The notes under the pieces were generated by a model. That model was given only the letters and a program-made list of their open reading frames with translations. It made no database searches and was not told where the DNA came from. From assembly GCA_041907665.1 (NCBI GenBank), contig JAYRGW010000007.1, positions 1-64,000 of the forward strand: a stretch of 64,000 bases of DNA, written 5' to 3'. Below are positions 26,504-35,849 of this stretch, one piece after another (the first letter of the stretch is position 1; every line of letters starts with the position of its first letter). Source of the stretch: JAAYUD01 sp041907665 (GTDB taxonomy: Bacteria > Bacteroidota > Bacteroidia > Bacteroidales > Bacteroidaceae). Both the position numbers and the translations under genes were made by a program.

Positions 26504-28390
26504 ATGAAGAATAAATTATTTTTTACGCTATTTCTATCTATTACTTTAGCGTTTCCTGTTTGTGCTCAAAACACTCCGCAAGCAGTTTTGCCTATACCGG
26601 AACTTAAACAGGTGAATTGGCAGAAAAGGGAAACTATTGCATTTGTACATTTTGGACTCAATACGTTTAATGATAAAGAGTGGGGATACGGTGATATTGA
26701 TCCGAAAACATTTAATCCGACCAATCTGGATTGTGAGCAATGGGCTAGAACGTTTGTTAAGGCCGGAATTAAAGAAGTTATTATCACGTGTAAGCATCAC
26801 GATGGCTTTTGTTTATGGCCTACACACCTCACCGAATATTGTATTCGGAATACACCCTATAAAAATGGTAAAGGTGATATTGTCGGTGAATTGGCGGCTG
26901 CATGCAAAAAATATGGATTAAAGTTTGGAGTCTATCTATCACCATGGGATCGCAATTCGGCTGTTTACGGTTCTCCAGCCTATGTCGAATACTTTTATAA
27001 GCAACTGAACGAATTACTGACTCGCTATGGTGAGATATCAGAAATATGGTTTGATGGTGCCAATGGTGGCGATGGTTGGTATGGCGGTGCAAAAGAAGTG
27101 CGCAAAATCGATAGGCGTACTTATTACAACTTTCCAAGGGCATATAAAATGGTTGAGACACTGCAACCACATGCTGTCATTTTTTCTGATGGAGGGCCCG
27201 GTTGCCGTTGGATTGGCAACGAAAATGGTATTGCGGGTGCTACCAATTGGTCGTTCTTGAGAAAAGGAGTTGTTTTCCCTGGTTATGAGAAATATTATGA
27301 GCTGACCAATGGACACAAAGATGGCGACCAATGGGTACCGGGTGAATGTGACGTCTCTATTCGCCCAGGGTGGTTTTACCACCCCGAAGAAGATAGCAAA
27401 GTAAAATCAGTGAAAGACTTGGTTGAATTATACTACCAAAGTGTTGGCCACAATGCCCAATTTTTGTTGAATTTTCCAGCTGATCGACAAGGGCTGATCC
27501 ATCCGATAGACTCTACTAATGCTGTGACTTATCATCAACAGATTCTAAGAGAACTCAAAACAGATTTACTTAGTGGACTGACACCGTCGGTATCGAATTC
27601 GCGAGGTGGTAAGTTTGGACCGAAAGCGATGACAGATCATTTATATGATACTTATTGGGCTACTCAAGACGGCGTTACAAAAGCGACTGTTACTTTTGAT
27701 CTGAAAAAAGTAGAGAAAATAAATAGACTAATGCTTCAGGAATATATTCCTCTGGGACAACGGGTATCGTCTTTCGTTATCGAATATTATTCTGAAGGCA
27801 AATGGATTAAAGTAAATCCGCATGAAGAAACCACGACCATCGGATACAAACGAATCGTACGTTTCGACACGGTCAAGGCACGCAAGATTAGAATCCGTTT
27901 TCTGGAAGCTAGAGGAGAATGTCTTTGTATTAATAATATATCGGCTTTCTATTCGGGCAACGATCAATCATTCGAGACAGAGAAGAACGAGAAAGAAACT
28001 CCTACTCTCCCCTTATCTATCGTAAACTTACCTGCATCCGAAGCTGCGAAAGTTACAGATGGACAGGAAAAGAGTGTTTGCCGTACGACTCAGAAAACAA
28101 TTGTCATTGATCTGGGCAAAGAACAAATGATTAGAGAATTTGATATGCTCCCCGATAATAGTCAACAGCGCAAAGGGCTTGTGTCCAATTATGCTCTCTA
28201 TGTGGCAGATGATGCGCAAGGAACAAATAAAAGATTGTTGGCCGAAGGCGAGTTCTCCAATATCCAAAATAATCCTATTAGGCAATCCATCTACTTTGCT
28301 CCTGTCAAAGCCCGCTATGTAATCTTTCAAGCCGTTCGTATCGTGAATGATGTAAATGAAGTGAGCATTGCCGAATTAAGAATACATTAA
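26504..28390 (+). CDS. Secreted alpha-L-fucosidase, GH29
   Basis: Periplasmic or outer-membrane-exported fucosidase (628 residues) that releases L-fucose from host or plant glycans. Signal peptide MKNKLFFTLFLSITLAFPVCAQ; GH29 catalytic barrel about residues 35-380 with the HHDGFCLWP histidines and the nucleophile aspartate in EIWFDGANG; C-terminal F5/F8-type (CBM32-like) discoidin modules follow (about 400-628). The ATG at 26504 is chosen because it begins the signal peptide right after the promoter; an upstream extension from 26405 has no such sense. No SusC/SusD pair or sigma/anti-sigma regulator is adjacent. Confidence 0.94.
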   Translation: MKNKLFFTLFLSITLAFPVCAQNTPQAVLPIPELKQVNWQKRETIAFVHFGLNTFNDKEWGYGDIDPKTFNPTNLDCEQWARTFVKAGIKEVIITCKHHDGFCLWPTHLTEYCIRNTPYKNGKGDIVGELAAACKKYGLKFGVYLSPWDRNSAVYGSPAYVEYFYKQLNELLTRYGEISEIWFDGANGGDGWYGGAKEVRKIDRRTYYNFPRAYKMVETLQPHAVIFSDGGPGCRWIGNENGIAGATNWSFLRKGVVFPGYEKYYELTNGHKDGDQWVPGECDVSIRPGWFYHPEEDSKVKSVKDLVELYYQSVGHNAQFLLNFPADRQGLIHPIDSTNAVTYHQQILRELKTDLLSGLTPSVSNSRGGKFGPKAMTDHLYDTYWATQDGVTKATVTFDLKKVEKINRLMLQEYIPLGQRVSSFVIEYYSEGKWIKVNPHEETTTIGYKRIVRFDTVKARKIRIRFLEARGECLCINNISAFYSGNDQSFETEKNEKETPTLPLSIVNLPASEAAKVTDGQEKSVCRTTQKTIVIDLGKEQMIREFDMLPDNSQQRKGLVSNYALYVADDAQGTNKRLLAEGEFSNIQNNPIRQSIYFAPVKARYVIFQAVRIVNDVNEVSIAELRIH

Positions 28391-28428
28391 ATATGTATAA
28401 GTTATTTTTCTTTCAATGATATAATCGT

Positions 28429-28436
28429 TATATTTG
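28429..28436 (+). promoter_or_regulatory. TAnnTTTG -7 element for mdh
   Basis: TATATTTG, 35 bases upstream of the ATG at 28471. Confidence 0.65.
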
Positions 28437-28470
28437 TGTGACGATTAATTTAATTAATAAATAAGTGATT

Positions 28471-29487
28471 ATGGAAAAGTTTTTAACTGATGAAAAATTG
28501 GTAATTGTCGGCGCAGCTGGCATGATCGGTTCAAACATGGCCCAAACAGCTTTAGTTATGCACCTCTCTTCTAACCTTTGCCTTTATGATATATTTTCTC
28601 CGGAAGGCGTTGCAGAAGAACTTCGTCATTGTGCCTTTGGCGGTTCCAAGATTACTGCTACAACTAGTGTTGAAGAAGCATTCAAAGATGCCAAATATAT
28701 TATCTCTTCCGGTGGTGCTCCACGCAAAGAGGGTATGACTCGCGAAGATCTTCTTGCCGGTAATGCAGGTGTTGCAAAAGAGTTGGGACAAAACATCAAA
28801 AAATATTGTCCGGATGTAAAGCATGTTGTCATTATATTCAATCCTGCTGATATTACAGGTTTGGTTACTTTATTGTATGCCGGTTTGAAGCCTTCTCAAC
28901 TCACTACATTGGCAGCTTTGGATAGTACTCGTTTACAAAGCGCTTTGGCTAAACATTTCGGCGTAATGCAGTGTGCCGTAAAGAACTGCTGTACTTTCGG
29001 TGGTCATGGCGAACAAATGGCTGTATTTGCCTCTCCGGTAACAATCGAAGGAACTCCTCTGCTTGACATTATTGGCACAGGAAAGGCTGTCAATGGCAAA
29101 ACTTTATCGAAAGAAGAATGGGAAGCTATGAAGAAAGCTGTAACACAGGGTGGATCTGCTATCATCAAGCTTCGTGGACGCTCTTCTTTCCAGAGTCCGG
29201 CTTATGTATCTGTTGAAATGATGGCTGCCGCTATGGGTGGTGCCGAGTTTGCTTGGCCGGCAGGATGCTATGCCGATACAGCAAAATACAATCATATCAT
29301 GATGGCTATGCCTACAGTGATAACAAAGAATGGTACTTATCGTAAAGATTTTGTCGGGACAGACGACGAAATGGCAAGTCTTGACGCCAGCTACAAACAT
29401 CTGTGCGATTTGCGTGATCAGGTTATTGGCATGGGCGTTCTTCCTCCTATCGATAAATGGGGAGAGATTAATCCCAATCTGAAATAA
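28471..29487 (+). CDS. mdh: Malate dehydrogenase (lactate/malate dehydrogenase family)
   Basis: NAD-dependent oxaloacetate/malate interconversion (338 residues), part of the reductive branch from oxaloacetate to fumarate and succinate in Bacteroidales. N-terminal Rossmann glycine motif VGAAGMIGSNMAQ, NPADITGL, and the catalytic histidine region FGGHGEQM. Start at ATG 28471 (MEKFLTDEK); a GTG two codons upstream in frame is less likely. Monocistronic with its own promoter and terminator. Confidence 0.88.
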   Translation: MEKFLTDEKLVIVGAAGMIGSNMAQTALVMHLSSNLCLYDIFSPEGVAEELRHCAFGGSKITATTSVEEAFKDAKYIISSGGAPRKEGMTREDLLAGNAGVAKELGQNIKKYCPDVKHVVIIFNPADITGLVTLLYAGLKPSQLTTLAALDSTRLQSALAKHFGVMQCAVKNCCTFGGHGEQMAVFASPVTIEGTPLLDIIGTGKAVNGKTLSKEEWEAMKKAVTQGGSAIIKLRGRSSFQSPAYVSVEMMAAAMGGAEFAWPAGCYADTAKYNHIMMAMPTVITKNGTYRKDFVGTDDEMASLDASYKHLCDLRDQVIGMGVLPPIDKWGEINPNLK

Positions 29488-29510
29488 GAATAATACAGAT
29501 TATGAAAAAG

Positions 29511-29545
29511 AAAAGCTCGTAAGGAAATCCTTATGAGCTTTTTTA
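29511..29545 (+). terminator. Rho-independent terminator of mdh
   Basis: Stem AAAAGCTCGTAAGG (29511-29524) with CCTTATGAGCTTTT (29529-29542), one G-T type mismatch, ending in TTTTTT. Confidence 0.88.
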
Positions 29546-29772
29546 GTATTACATGCAAACAAGCTGTAAACAAATTCCAACGAGTGTTTTATAGGCTCAT
29601 TAGTAAAATTATAAGGAGTTATGTCACACGTAGGAATTGTATAATGTCACAACAATAATGTTCGAAGAACTATAAAAGTAACTTGAAAAACATCGATGAA
29701 ACCAGAGATGAATGTAAAATAAATTGTCAGAAATGAAATATTTCTCAATAAACGGGCGCCGTATATTCGTTC

Positions 29773-29964
29773 TGCACGAATCGGCCACTCAGATATCTGT
29801 AACGGTGTGTTTAGATCGAGTCTAAATAGACCCCTGCCGGAAATAACGTTCCTACAATATGCTCTTGCCTTGATTTTGAGACCTCTTTCCGCTGGCGTTG
29901 TATATGGTGCATCATTAATATGCTGTGTGATAGTGCATAATGGTGTCATACTGAAGTGACAAAG
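29773..29964 (-). repeat. 192-bp dispersed intergenic element, copy 1 (possible small RNA or mobile remnant)
   Basis: Read on the minus strand, this stretch aligns without gaps to 55897-56088 on the plus strand. The first 156 bases differ at only 21 positions (about 86 percent identity); the last 36 are weaker. The first 31 bases (CTTTGTCACTTCAGTATGAC and the next 11) and a late block ending TTTAGA-CTCGA-TCTAAA, a 6-bp hairpin, are identical in both copies. A frame starting at ATG 29949 is open through it, but the differences favour codon positions 1 and 2. It lies in the 1.67-kb convergent interval between mdh and glnN. Confidence 0.75.
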
Positions 29965-30257
29965 GTTGAAAATAGAGTTGTATTGCAGAAAAAAAAGAAT
30001 CGATGAATAGCCGCATATATGTTGTCTTATTTCCATGTAAATAATTAGAATGCTACTCCATTTCAGCAGAAGGAAACAACGATAAAATGCTTTGAATACA
30101 ATCCTTTTTCACAACTTATTTCAAAGTGAACATTCTCCGATATTCTGATACTTTTTTATCCTAGCCTAAGCTACAGGCTATTGTAGCCCAATATTTTTGC
30201 TATTGTTCCATCGCTCGAATGTAACTCGAATTAGAGCCGTTACATGGACGTATTTCA

Positions 30258-30370
30258 TGTAATTCATTGATAAACAGCGAGAAATTCATAATTACGAAAC
30301 TAAATGTTTCTAGTTACAAACTTTTAGTTTCGTCCTTATGAATTTTTATGTTCGTCGTTATCATTTTTCG
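30258..30370 (+). repeat. Palindromic intergenic repeat, ATAAGGACG family (copy E)
   Basis: The first 34 bases match copy D (55699-55732) with about five differences (common block AGAAATTCATAA), and the end matches it again (ATGTTCGTC-TTATCATTTTT). It contains CGTCCTTATG at 30331-30340. The surrounding sequence from 30000 to 30780 holds no gene that I can support. Confidence 0.6.
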
Positions 30371-30780
30371 AAAACAAAGCATCGATTCCGCGAATTTGAA
30401 AGTATCACTTCGGTATGGTTAAAATAGTATCAGTATTGCTCTCCATGTTCACTTCTGAAAACGAGGTCGAAAAAAGAATTCTCACACGCCAACTTTCAGT
30501 ACCCCCTTGTATCGCCCATTATCAGGGCAAATTTGACAGAAATCATAACACATTGATTCTCTGCGAGAAAACATGTTTTTCGTGTCCCGTTTTGACGTCG
30601 TGTGCACGTATAATGCTGATATACAGTTAGTAACGGTGACAGAAACGTTTTCGTAACTAAAATAGAAAAAACGAGGTTTTACATATCTACACAGGTGTCT
30701 GTAAGTATCGGTAAGAACCGACGACTTCAACAAATCTGTATTGTCTTTATCCTTCCAAAACGTCATATGCTCCTAAAATT

Positions 30781-30844
30781 GTTGTCGTATGTTAGTTTTT
30801 CCGAAAACTTAAGGACGTCACCGAAAAAACTAACATACGACAAC
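30781..30844. repeat. Palindromic intergenic repeat, ATAAGGACG family (copy B, near-perfect palindrome)
   Basis: A 23-bp arm at 30781-30803 pairs with 30822-30844 with a single mismatch. The arms have the sequence GTTGTCGTATGTTAG + TTTTTCCG. The centre carries AAGGACGTC. Read on the minus strand, the first 45 bases match copy F at 56312. So B looks like a head-to-head duplicate or rearranged copy. Confidence 0.8.
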
Positions 30845-30882
30845 GGCGGCTGTGAGCTTGTTTTGCTTTGCAAAAAATCAAC

Positions 30883-30994
30883 CGTATGTCGCAGCGGTAA
30901 CTAACGGATGTTGTTGAAGAAACTAACGTTAGTTGTTAGGATAACTTCTGTTAGTTACCGCAGTAACATGCGTTAGTTATGGCTGCGACATACG
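30883..30994. repeat. Nested inverted-repeat cluster
   Basis: CGTATGTCGCAGC at 30883-30895 is the exact reverse complement of 30982-30994. Inside it, GCGGTAACTAAC (30894-30905) is the exact reverse complement of 30950-30961. A further palindrome, AACTAACGTTAGTT, lies near 30921-30934. The motif GTTAGTTA recurs in both orientations. The interval from 31010 to 31153, up to the glnN stop, shows nothing further. Confidence 0.7.
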
Positions 30995-31153
30995 TCTGTT
31001 TTTTGGAGCACTTCTGAAATGTTATTTAGAGGAGGTTTACACCATAAAAAGGAAGAAGAGGACTGCCTCGCGGTACCCCCCTTCTACAACTTAAAACAAC
31101 CAACAAAAATAAATAGATAACCTTTCAGTTAATCTACCATTTTATTCTTTCTA

Positions 31154-33346
31154 TTATCTTATGAATAATAATTCTCTATATTTAGGCAATGGCCATATAG
31201 CATCATCAACTATCAGCTCAAGTTTATCAATGTGATAGCGAATCTCGTCCAAATTCGGAAGAACCGTATCGTGATAAGCTATTGCTTTCTCGCGTTCATC
31301 TTCTATCTTATTTGCTACTTTGCGAGCTTCGATCATTTTTTCTACGTGTTCTTGTATAAACAAGGTACGATTAGCAATTTCTTCTATCAGTTCTTTGTTT
31401 TGTTTTGAGAGCTTCTCTGCGGTATCAGCCGGATAGATCGATTTCATCTTATAGACGTTATCAATAAGATCTGTCTGATATTGAGTAGCAACAGGTATGA
31501 TGTGGTTCATAGCCAAGTCTCCAAGTACACGAGCTTCAATTTGTACTTTCTTGGTATATGTTTCCCATTTCACCTCGTTGCGAGCTATCAACTCTTTCTT
31601 ATTCATAACTCCTGTGCGCTCAAACATTGCAATAACTTCTGGCTTCAAATAGCTGTCGAAAATTAATGGAACGTTCTTTTCGCAGTCCAACCCACGTTTT
31701 TCTGCTTCTACAACCCATTCATCGGAATAACCGTTGCCATCGAAACGGATAGGTTTGCATTCTGTGATGTATTTGCGTAGTATTTCGAGAATAGCAGACA
31801 TTTGTGGTTCTCCTTTTGCAATGAGAGCATCAACATCTTTCTTGAATATTTCCAATTGATCTGCAACAGCTGCATTCAGTACTAACATACCGCTTGCACA
31901 GTTTGCTTCCGAACCTACGGCACGGAATTCAAAACGGTTGCCGGTAAAAGCGAATGGTGAAGTACGGTTACGATCGGTGTTATCGATACGAAGTTCCGGT
32001 ATTTGTGGAATATCGAGTTTCATTCCTTGTTTACCGCTCATTGTTACAATGTCATTCTTTGTGCTTTTTTCGATATGATCGAGCAGATCGGAAACCTGTT
32101 TGCCCAAGAATGAAGAGATAATTGCTGGAGGTGCCTCATTGGCTCCCAGACGATGAGCATTCGTTGCACTAGAGATAGAAGCTTTCAGTAGTCCATTGTA
32201 ATGGTATACAGCCATCAATGTATTGACCACGAAAGTAACAAAACGTAAATTGTCTTCGGGAGTTTTGCCGGGGCTCATCAATCCAATACCTGTATCTGTA
32301 CCGAGCGACCAGTTGTTGTGTTTTCCCGAACCATTGATTCCTTTGAATGGTTTCTCGTGAAGTAACACACGGAATCCATGGCGACGTGCTATTTTTCTCA
32401 TCAACGCCATAGTAAGCAAGTTGTGATCATTGGCGAGGTTGCATTCCTCATAGATAGGTGCCAATTCAAACTGATTTGGAGCAACTTCGTTATGGCTTGT
32501 TTTGCACGGTACGCCAAGTTTCAATGCTTCGATTTCTAATTCGCGCATAAAAGCTGCAACACGTGTGGGTATAGCGCCGAAATAATGATCTTCCAACTGT
32601 TGGTTTTTAGCACTATCATGGCCCATCAACGTACGGCCACAAAGCAATAAGTCTGGACGTGCGGCATAAAGTCCTTCATCTACCAAGAAATATTCTTGTT
32701 CCCATCCGAGATAAGCAAATACTTTTTTAACTTCAGGGTTAAAATAATGACATACTTCGGTAGCTGCTTTGTCTACAGCACGTAGTGCCTTAAGTAGAGG
32801 AGCTTTGTAATCCAAAGATTCGCCTGTATAAGCAATAAAAATAGTAGGAATGCAAAGTGTATCATCTTCTATGAATGCTGGTGAAGAAGGATCCCATGCA
32901 GAATAACCGCGGGCTTCGAAGGTATTACGAATACCACCATTTGGGAAACTCGAAGCATCCGGTTCTTGCTGTACAAGAAGTTTTCCTGAGAATTCTTCCA
33001 TCATTCCACCTTTTCCATCATGTTCAACAAAAGCATCGTGCTTTTCGGCAGTACCTTCGGTGAGTGGAGCAAACCAGTGTGTGTAGTGTGTACAGCCCAT
33101 TTCTATCGCCCATTTTTTCATTCCCGTAGCAACTTCATCGGCAATGCTGCGATCGAGGGTAGCACCATGGTCTATCACATCAATCAATTTGTTGTAAACT
33201 TTGCTCGAAAGATACTTAAACATCTTCTCTTTGTTGAAGACATACTTTCCAAAATACTCTGAAGGTCTTTCTTTGGGAGGAACCACCTCAACAGCTTTTT
33301 TCTTGAAAGCTGTCTCGACTACTCTGAATCTTAGTTTTGTTGACAT
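31154..33346 (-). CDS. glnN: Glutamine synthetase type III
   Basis: ATP-dependent ammonia assimilation enzyme (730 residues). The length and motifs are those of the GSIII class common in Bacteroides: a VQQEPDASSFPNGGIR segment, EQEYFLVD in the active site, NEVAPNQFELAP, KPFKGINGSGKHNNWSLGT for ATP/glutamate binding, and NRTSPFAFTGNRFEFRA. It forms a leftward group with dapF and dapL upstream (49 bases from the dapL stop), so nitrogen assimilation and diaminopimelate synthesis may be co-expressed. Confidence 0.96.
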   Translation of the reverse strand: MSTKLRFRVVETAFKKKAVEVVPPKERPSEYFGKYVFNKEKMFKYLSSKVYNKLIDVIDHGATLDRSIADEVATGMKKWAIEMGCTHYTHWFAPLTEGTAEKHDAFVEHDGKGGMMEEFSGKLLVQQEPDASSFPNGGIRNTFEARGYSAWDPSSPAFIEDDTLCIPTIFIAYTGESLDYKAPLLKALRAVDKAATEVCHYFNPEVKKVFAYLGWEQEYFLVDEGLYAARPDLLLCGRTLMGHDSAKNQQLEDHYFGAIPTRVAAFMRELEIEALKLGVPCKTSHNEVAPNQFELAPIYEECNLANDHNLLTMALMRKIARRHGFRVLLHEKPFKGINGSGKHNNWSLGTDTGIGLMSPGKTPEDNLRFVTFVVNTLMAVYHYNGLLKASISSATNAHRLGANEAPPAIISSFLGKQVSDLLDHIEKSTKNDIVTMSGKQGMKLDIPQIPELRIDNTDRNRTSPFAFTGNRFEFRAVGSEANCASGMLVLNAAVADQLEIFKKDVDALIAKGEPQMSAILEILRKYITECKPIRFDGNGYSDEWVVEAEKRGLDCEKNVPLIFDSYLKPEVIAMFERTGVMNKKELIARNEVKWETYTKKVQIEARVLGDLAMNHIIPVATQYQTDLIDNVYKMKSIYPADTAEKLSKQNKELIEEIANRTLFIQEHVEKMIEARKVANKIEDEREKAIAYHDTVLPNLDEIRYHIDKLELIVDDAIWPLPKYRELLFIR

Positions 33347-33395
33347 AATCGGATTTTTTTAATTTTTACTAATACCTTATATTATTTATTTTTTT

Positions 33396-34628
33396 TTACA
33401 ATAGTTTGTTTTGTATTCGGTGCATTGCTTCTATCGTATCTTCTTTAGTGCCAAAAGCAGATAAACGAATATAGCCTTCTCCACTAGGACCAAATCCTAC
33501 ACCGGGTGTAGTGACTACGTAGCATTCGTATAGCAATTGATCGAAAAATTTCCAGGAGCTGATGTTGTCAGGTGTCTTTACCCATACATAAGGAGCATTG
33601 ACTCCACCATAAACCTGTAGTCCAATAGCTTCCATCGATTCTTTCATTATAGAAGCATTACCCATGTAGTAATCGATGGTCTCTTTTATTTGCATTTTAC
33701 CTTCTGGAGTATAGATTGCTTCAGCTCCACGTTGCGATATATAAGAAGCTCCGTTGAATTTGGTACATTGGCGTCTATTCCATAAAGCATTAAGAGATAC
33801 CTTTTCACCCGATAGTGTTGTAGCCATTACCTCTTTAGGTACAACTGTATATCCGCATCTAATACCTGTAAAACCGGCAGTCTTAGAAAAACTCCTAAAT
33901 TCAATAGCACACTTTTGAGCGCCCTTGATCTCATAGATAGAATGAGGTACGTCATCTTCTTGAATATAGGCTTCATAAGCCGAATCGAACATGATGATAG
34001 CATTGTTCTTTAATGCATAATCTACCCATTTCTTCAATTCAGCTTTGGTTAGCGTAGTTCCTGTAGGATTATTCGGATAGCATAGATAAATAATGTCTAT
34101 CTGTTTTTCGGGAATTGCCGGAACGAAATTGTTTTCGCTTCGACAAGGCATATAAGTAATATTGCTCCATTTGCCGTCTTTTTGCAGAACGCCGGCACGA
34201 CCTCCCATTACGTTGCTATCAATATATACAGGGTAGATGGGGTCGGTGACTCCAATACAGTTGTCACGACTGAGTATATCACCGATATTTCCTGTATCAC
34301 TTTTGGCTCCATCATTAATAAAAACTTCTGTTGGGGTAAGATGAATGCCTCGTGGTTGATAATCATTTTTAATGATGGTGCTAATCAAAAAGCTGTATCC
34401 CTGTTCGGGGCCATATCCATGAAATGTCCTTTTTGAAGTCATATCATTGACAGCTTTGTGCATTGCTTCTATACTTGCTGCAGGTAATGGACGAGTGACA
34501 TCGCCAATACCCAAACGGATAACATCTTCTTTGGGATGCGTTATTTTGAATGTGTTTACTTTTTTAGCTATATCCGAAAATAAGTAACTTCCCGGAAGTT
34601 TCAAAAATTCTTCGTTTACTAATGACAT
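33396..34628 (-). CDS. dapL: LL-diaminopimelate aminotransferase
   Basis: PLP aminotransferase (410 residues) that converts tetrahydrodipicolinate directly to LL-diaminopimelate, bypassing the succinylase and acetylase steps. Motifs: RLGIGDVTRPLP near the N-terminus, CYPNNPTGTT, and the PLP-lysine region SFSKTAGFTGIRCGY. Its placement 32 bases after dapF, the next enzyme in the pathway, supports the assignment over a generic class I aminotransferase. Confidence 0.95.
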   Translation of the reverse strand: MSLVNEEFLKLPGSYLFSDIAKKVNTFKITHPKEDVIRLGIGDVTRPLPAASIEAMHKAVNDMTSKRTFHGYGPEQGYSFLISTIIKNDYQPRGIHLTPTEVFINDGAKSDTGNIGDILSRDNCIGVTDPIYPVYIDSNVMGGRAGVLQKDGKWSNITYMPCRSENNFVPAIPEKQIDIIYLCYPNNPTGTTLTKAELKKWVDYALKNNAIIMFDSAYEAYIQEDDVPHSIYEIKGAQKCAIEFRSFSKTAGFTGIRCGYTVVPKEVMATTLSGEKVSLNALWNRRQCTKFNGASYISQRGAEAIYTPEGKMQIKETIDYYMGNASIMKESMEAIGLQVYGGVNAPYVWVKTPDNISSWKFFDQLLYECYVVTTPGVGFGPSGEGYIRLSAFGTKEDTIEAMHRIQNKLL

Positions 34629-34660
34629 AATTGTTTTAAGTTTTAGATGTTGTTGTTGTT

Positions 34661-35512
34661 TTAGTCTTCTTTTATTTCTATTGTTCCTTCAAATACTTTG
34701 GTGGCAGGACCCGTCATAAACACATGGTTTGTCTTTTCATCCCACTCTATGACCAGAGTTCCTCCATCCATTACTATTTTTGATTTTCGTCCTGATATTT
34801 TGTTCATTGCTGCAGCTACGGCTGTAGCGCAAGCTCCAGTTCCACAAGCCATCGTAATGCCGGAACCACGTTCCCATACTCGCATTCTGATTTCACCGTC
34901 TTTTTTTATTTCGGCAAACTCAACATTGATACGATCAGGAAAGCAAGATAGATTTTCAATAATCGGTCCTACATTCGCTACATCAAAATGTTCTACGTCG
35001 TTGACAAATATTACGAAGTGTGGATTTCCCATCGAGACAGCAGTTCCTTTATAAGGAGCTTTTTCGGAGGGAAGTTGTTTTAATATCATCTCTTTCTTTC
35101 CTGTACCATCATAATCTACAAGTTCGGCTTTGGGTTCTCCCATATCTACCGTGACACTATTAACGATATTATCGACGGCGTTTAGTTTCAGAATTTTGAT
35201 GCCAGATAACGTTTCGAGAGCTATTTCTTTTTTATCCGTATAACCTTTTTCAAACAAGAACTTTCCAATGCAACGACTGGCATTGCCACACATCATCGCC
35301 TCAGAACCATCTGCGTTGAATATGCGCATTCTATAATCGGCTACTGTAGATTTACTTATTAAAACAAGTCCATCGCTACCAATGCCGAAATGAGGAGCGC
35401 TCCATTCAATTGCCCTTTTGTTGGGATCGGCAATTGGATATTGATCTGAATCGACATATATATAATCGTTTCCGGCTCCTTGCATCTTTACGAATTGAAT
35501 TGTCTTTGTCAT
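34661..35512 (-). CDS. dapF: Diaminopimelate epimerase
   Basis: Cofactor-independent epimerase (283 residues) making meso-diaminopimelate. Both active-site cysteines are present (MCGNASRCIGKF and ACGTGACATAV). The ATG at 35512 gives the canonical start (TKTIQFVKMQGAGNDY); a longer in-frame extension to 35572 overlaps the promoter and is rejected. First gene of the dapF-dapL-glnN run. Confidence 0.95.
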   Translation of the reverse strand: MTKTIQFVKMQGAGNDYIYVDSDQYPIADPNKRAIEWSAPHFGIGSDGLVLISKSTVADYRMRIFNADGSEAMMCGNASRCIGKFLFEKGYTDKKEIALETLSGIKILKLNAVDNIVNSVTVDMGEPKAELVDYDGTGKKEMILKQLPSEKAPYKGTAVSMGNPHFVIFVNDVEHFDVANVGPIIENLSCFPDRINVEFAEIKKDGEIRMRVWERGSGITMACGTGACATAVAAAMNKISGRKSKIVMDGGTLVIEWDEKTNHVFMTGPATKVFEGTIEIKED

Positions 35513-35561
35513 TTTGCTATATTTATCTTTGCTTGTTGTTTCATTATGATTATTTCGATTG

Positions 35562-35569
35562 CAAATATA
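35562..35569 (-). promoter_or_regulatory. TAnnTTTG -7 element for dapF-dapL-glnN
   Basis: TATATTTG on the minus strand, 50 bases upstream of the dapF ATG. Its position inside the longer frame supports the shorter dapF start. Confidence 0.65.
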
Positions 35570-35777
35570 CAACTTTTTGATTTATTACAGTCTTGGTAGA
35601 TTTCTTTTTTATATATCAAATAGGATAAATTATGATTTATTACACGAAAAGAGAATTTAGTAACAAACTGAAAGAAAAACACCTTCCTAAGTAATGAAAT
35701 GATCAAAACTGTAAATTGAAAGATTTCTATTTGATCTTAAAATGCATCTGATCATTCTTTATTTTCATTAATGGAAG

Positions 35778-35823
35778 AAATCAGAAAGAAAGTTATTTTA
35801 TAATTTTACTTTCTTTCTGATTT
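35778..35823. terminator. Terminator hairpin downstream of the phosphodiesterase gene
   Basis: AAATCAGAAAGAAAGT (35778-35793) pairs perfectly with 35808-35823, giving a 16-bp stem and a 14-nt loop. Confidence 0.8.
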
Positions 35824-35849
35824 TATTTTAGCGGCAAATAGTATCCTTT

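Noticed and set aside
29647..30036. 129-residue minus-strand open frame across copy 1 of the 192-bp element
   Set aside because: The frame is open, but differences from copy 2 fall mostly at codon positions 1 and 2, peptide identity is below nucleotide identity, and there is no promoter or start context, so I do not call it a gene.
29550..31150. Possible tRNA or rRNA genes in the long convergent interval
   Set aside because: No cloverleaf, T-loop GTTCNANNC consensus or CCA-end pattern was seen on either strand.
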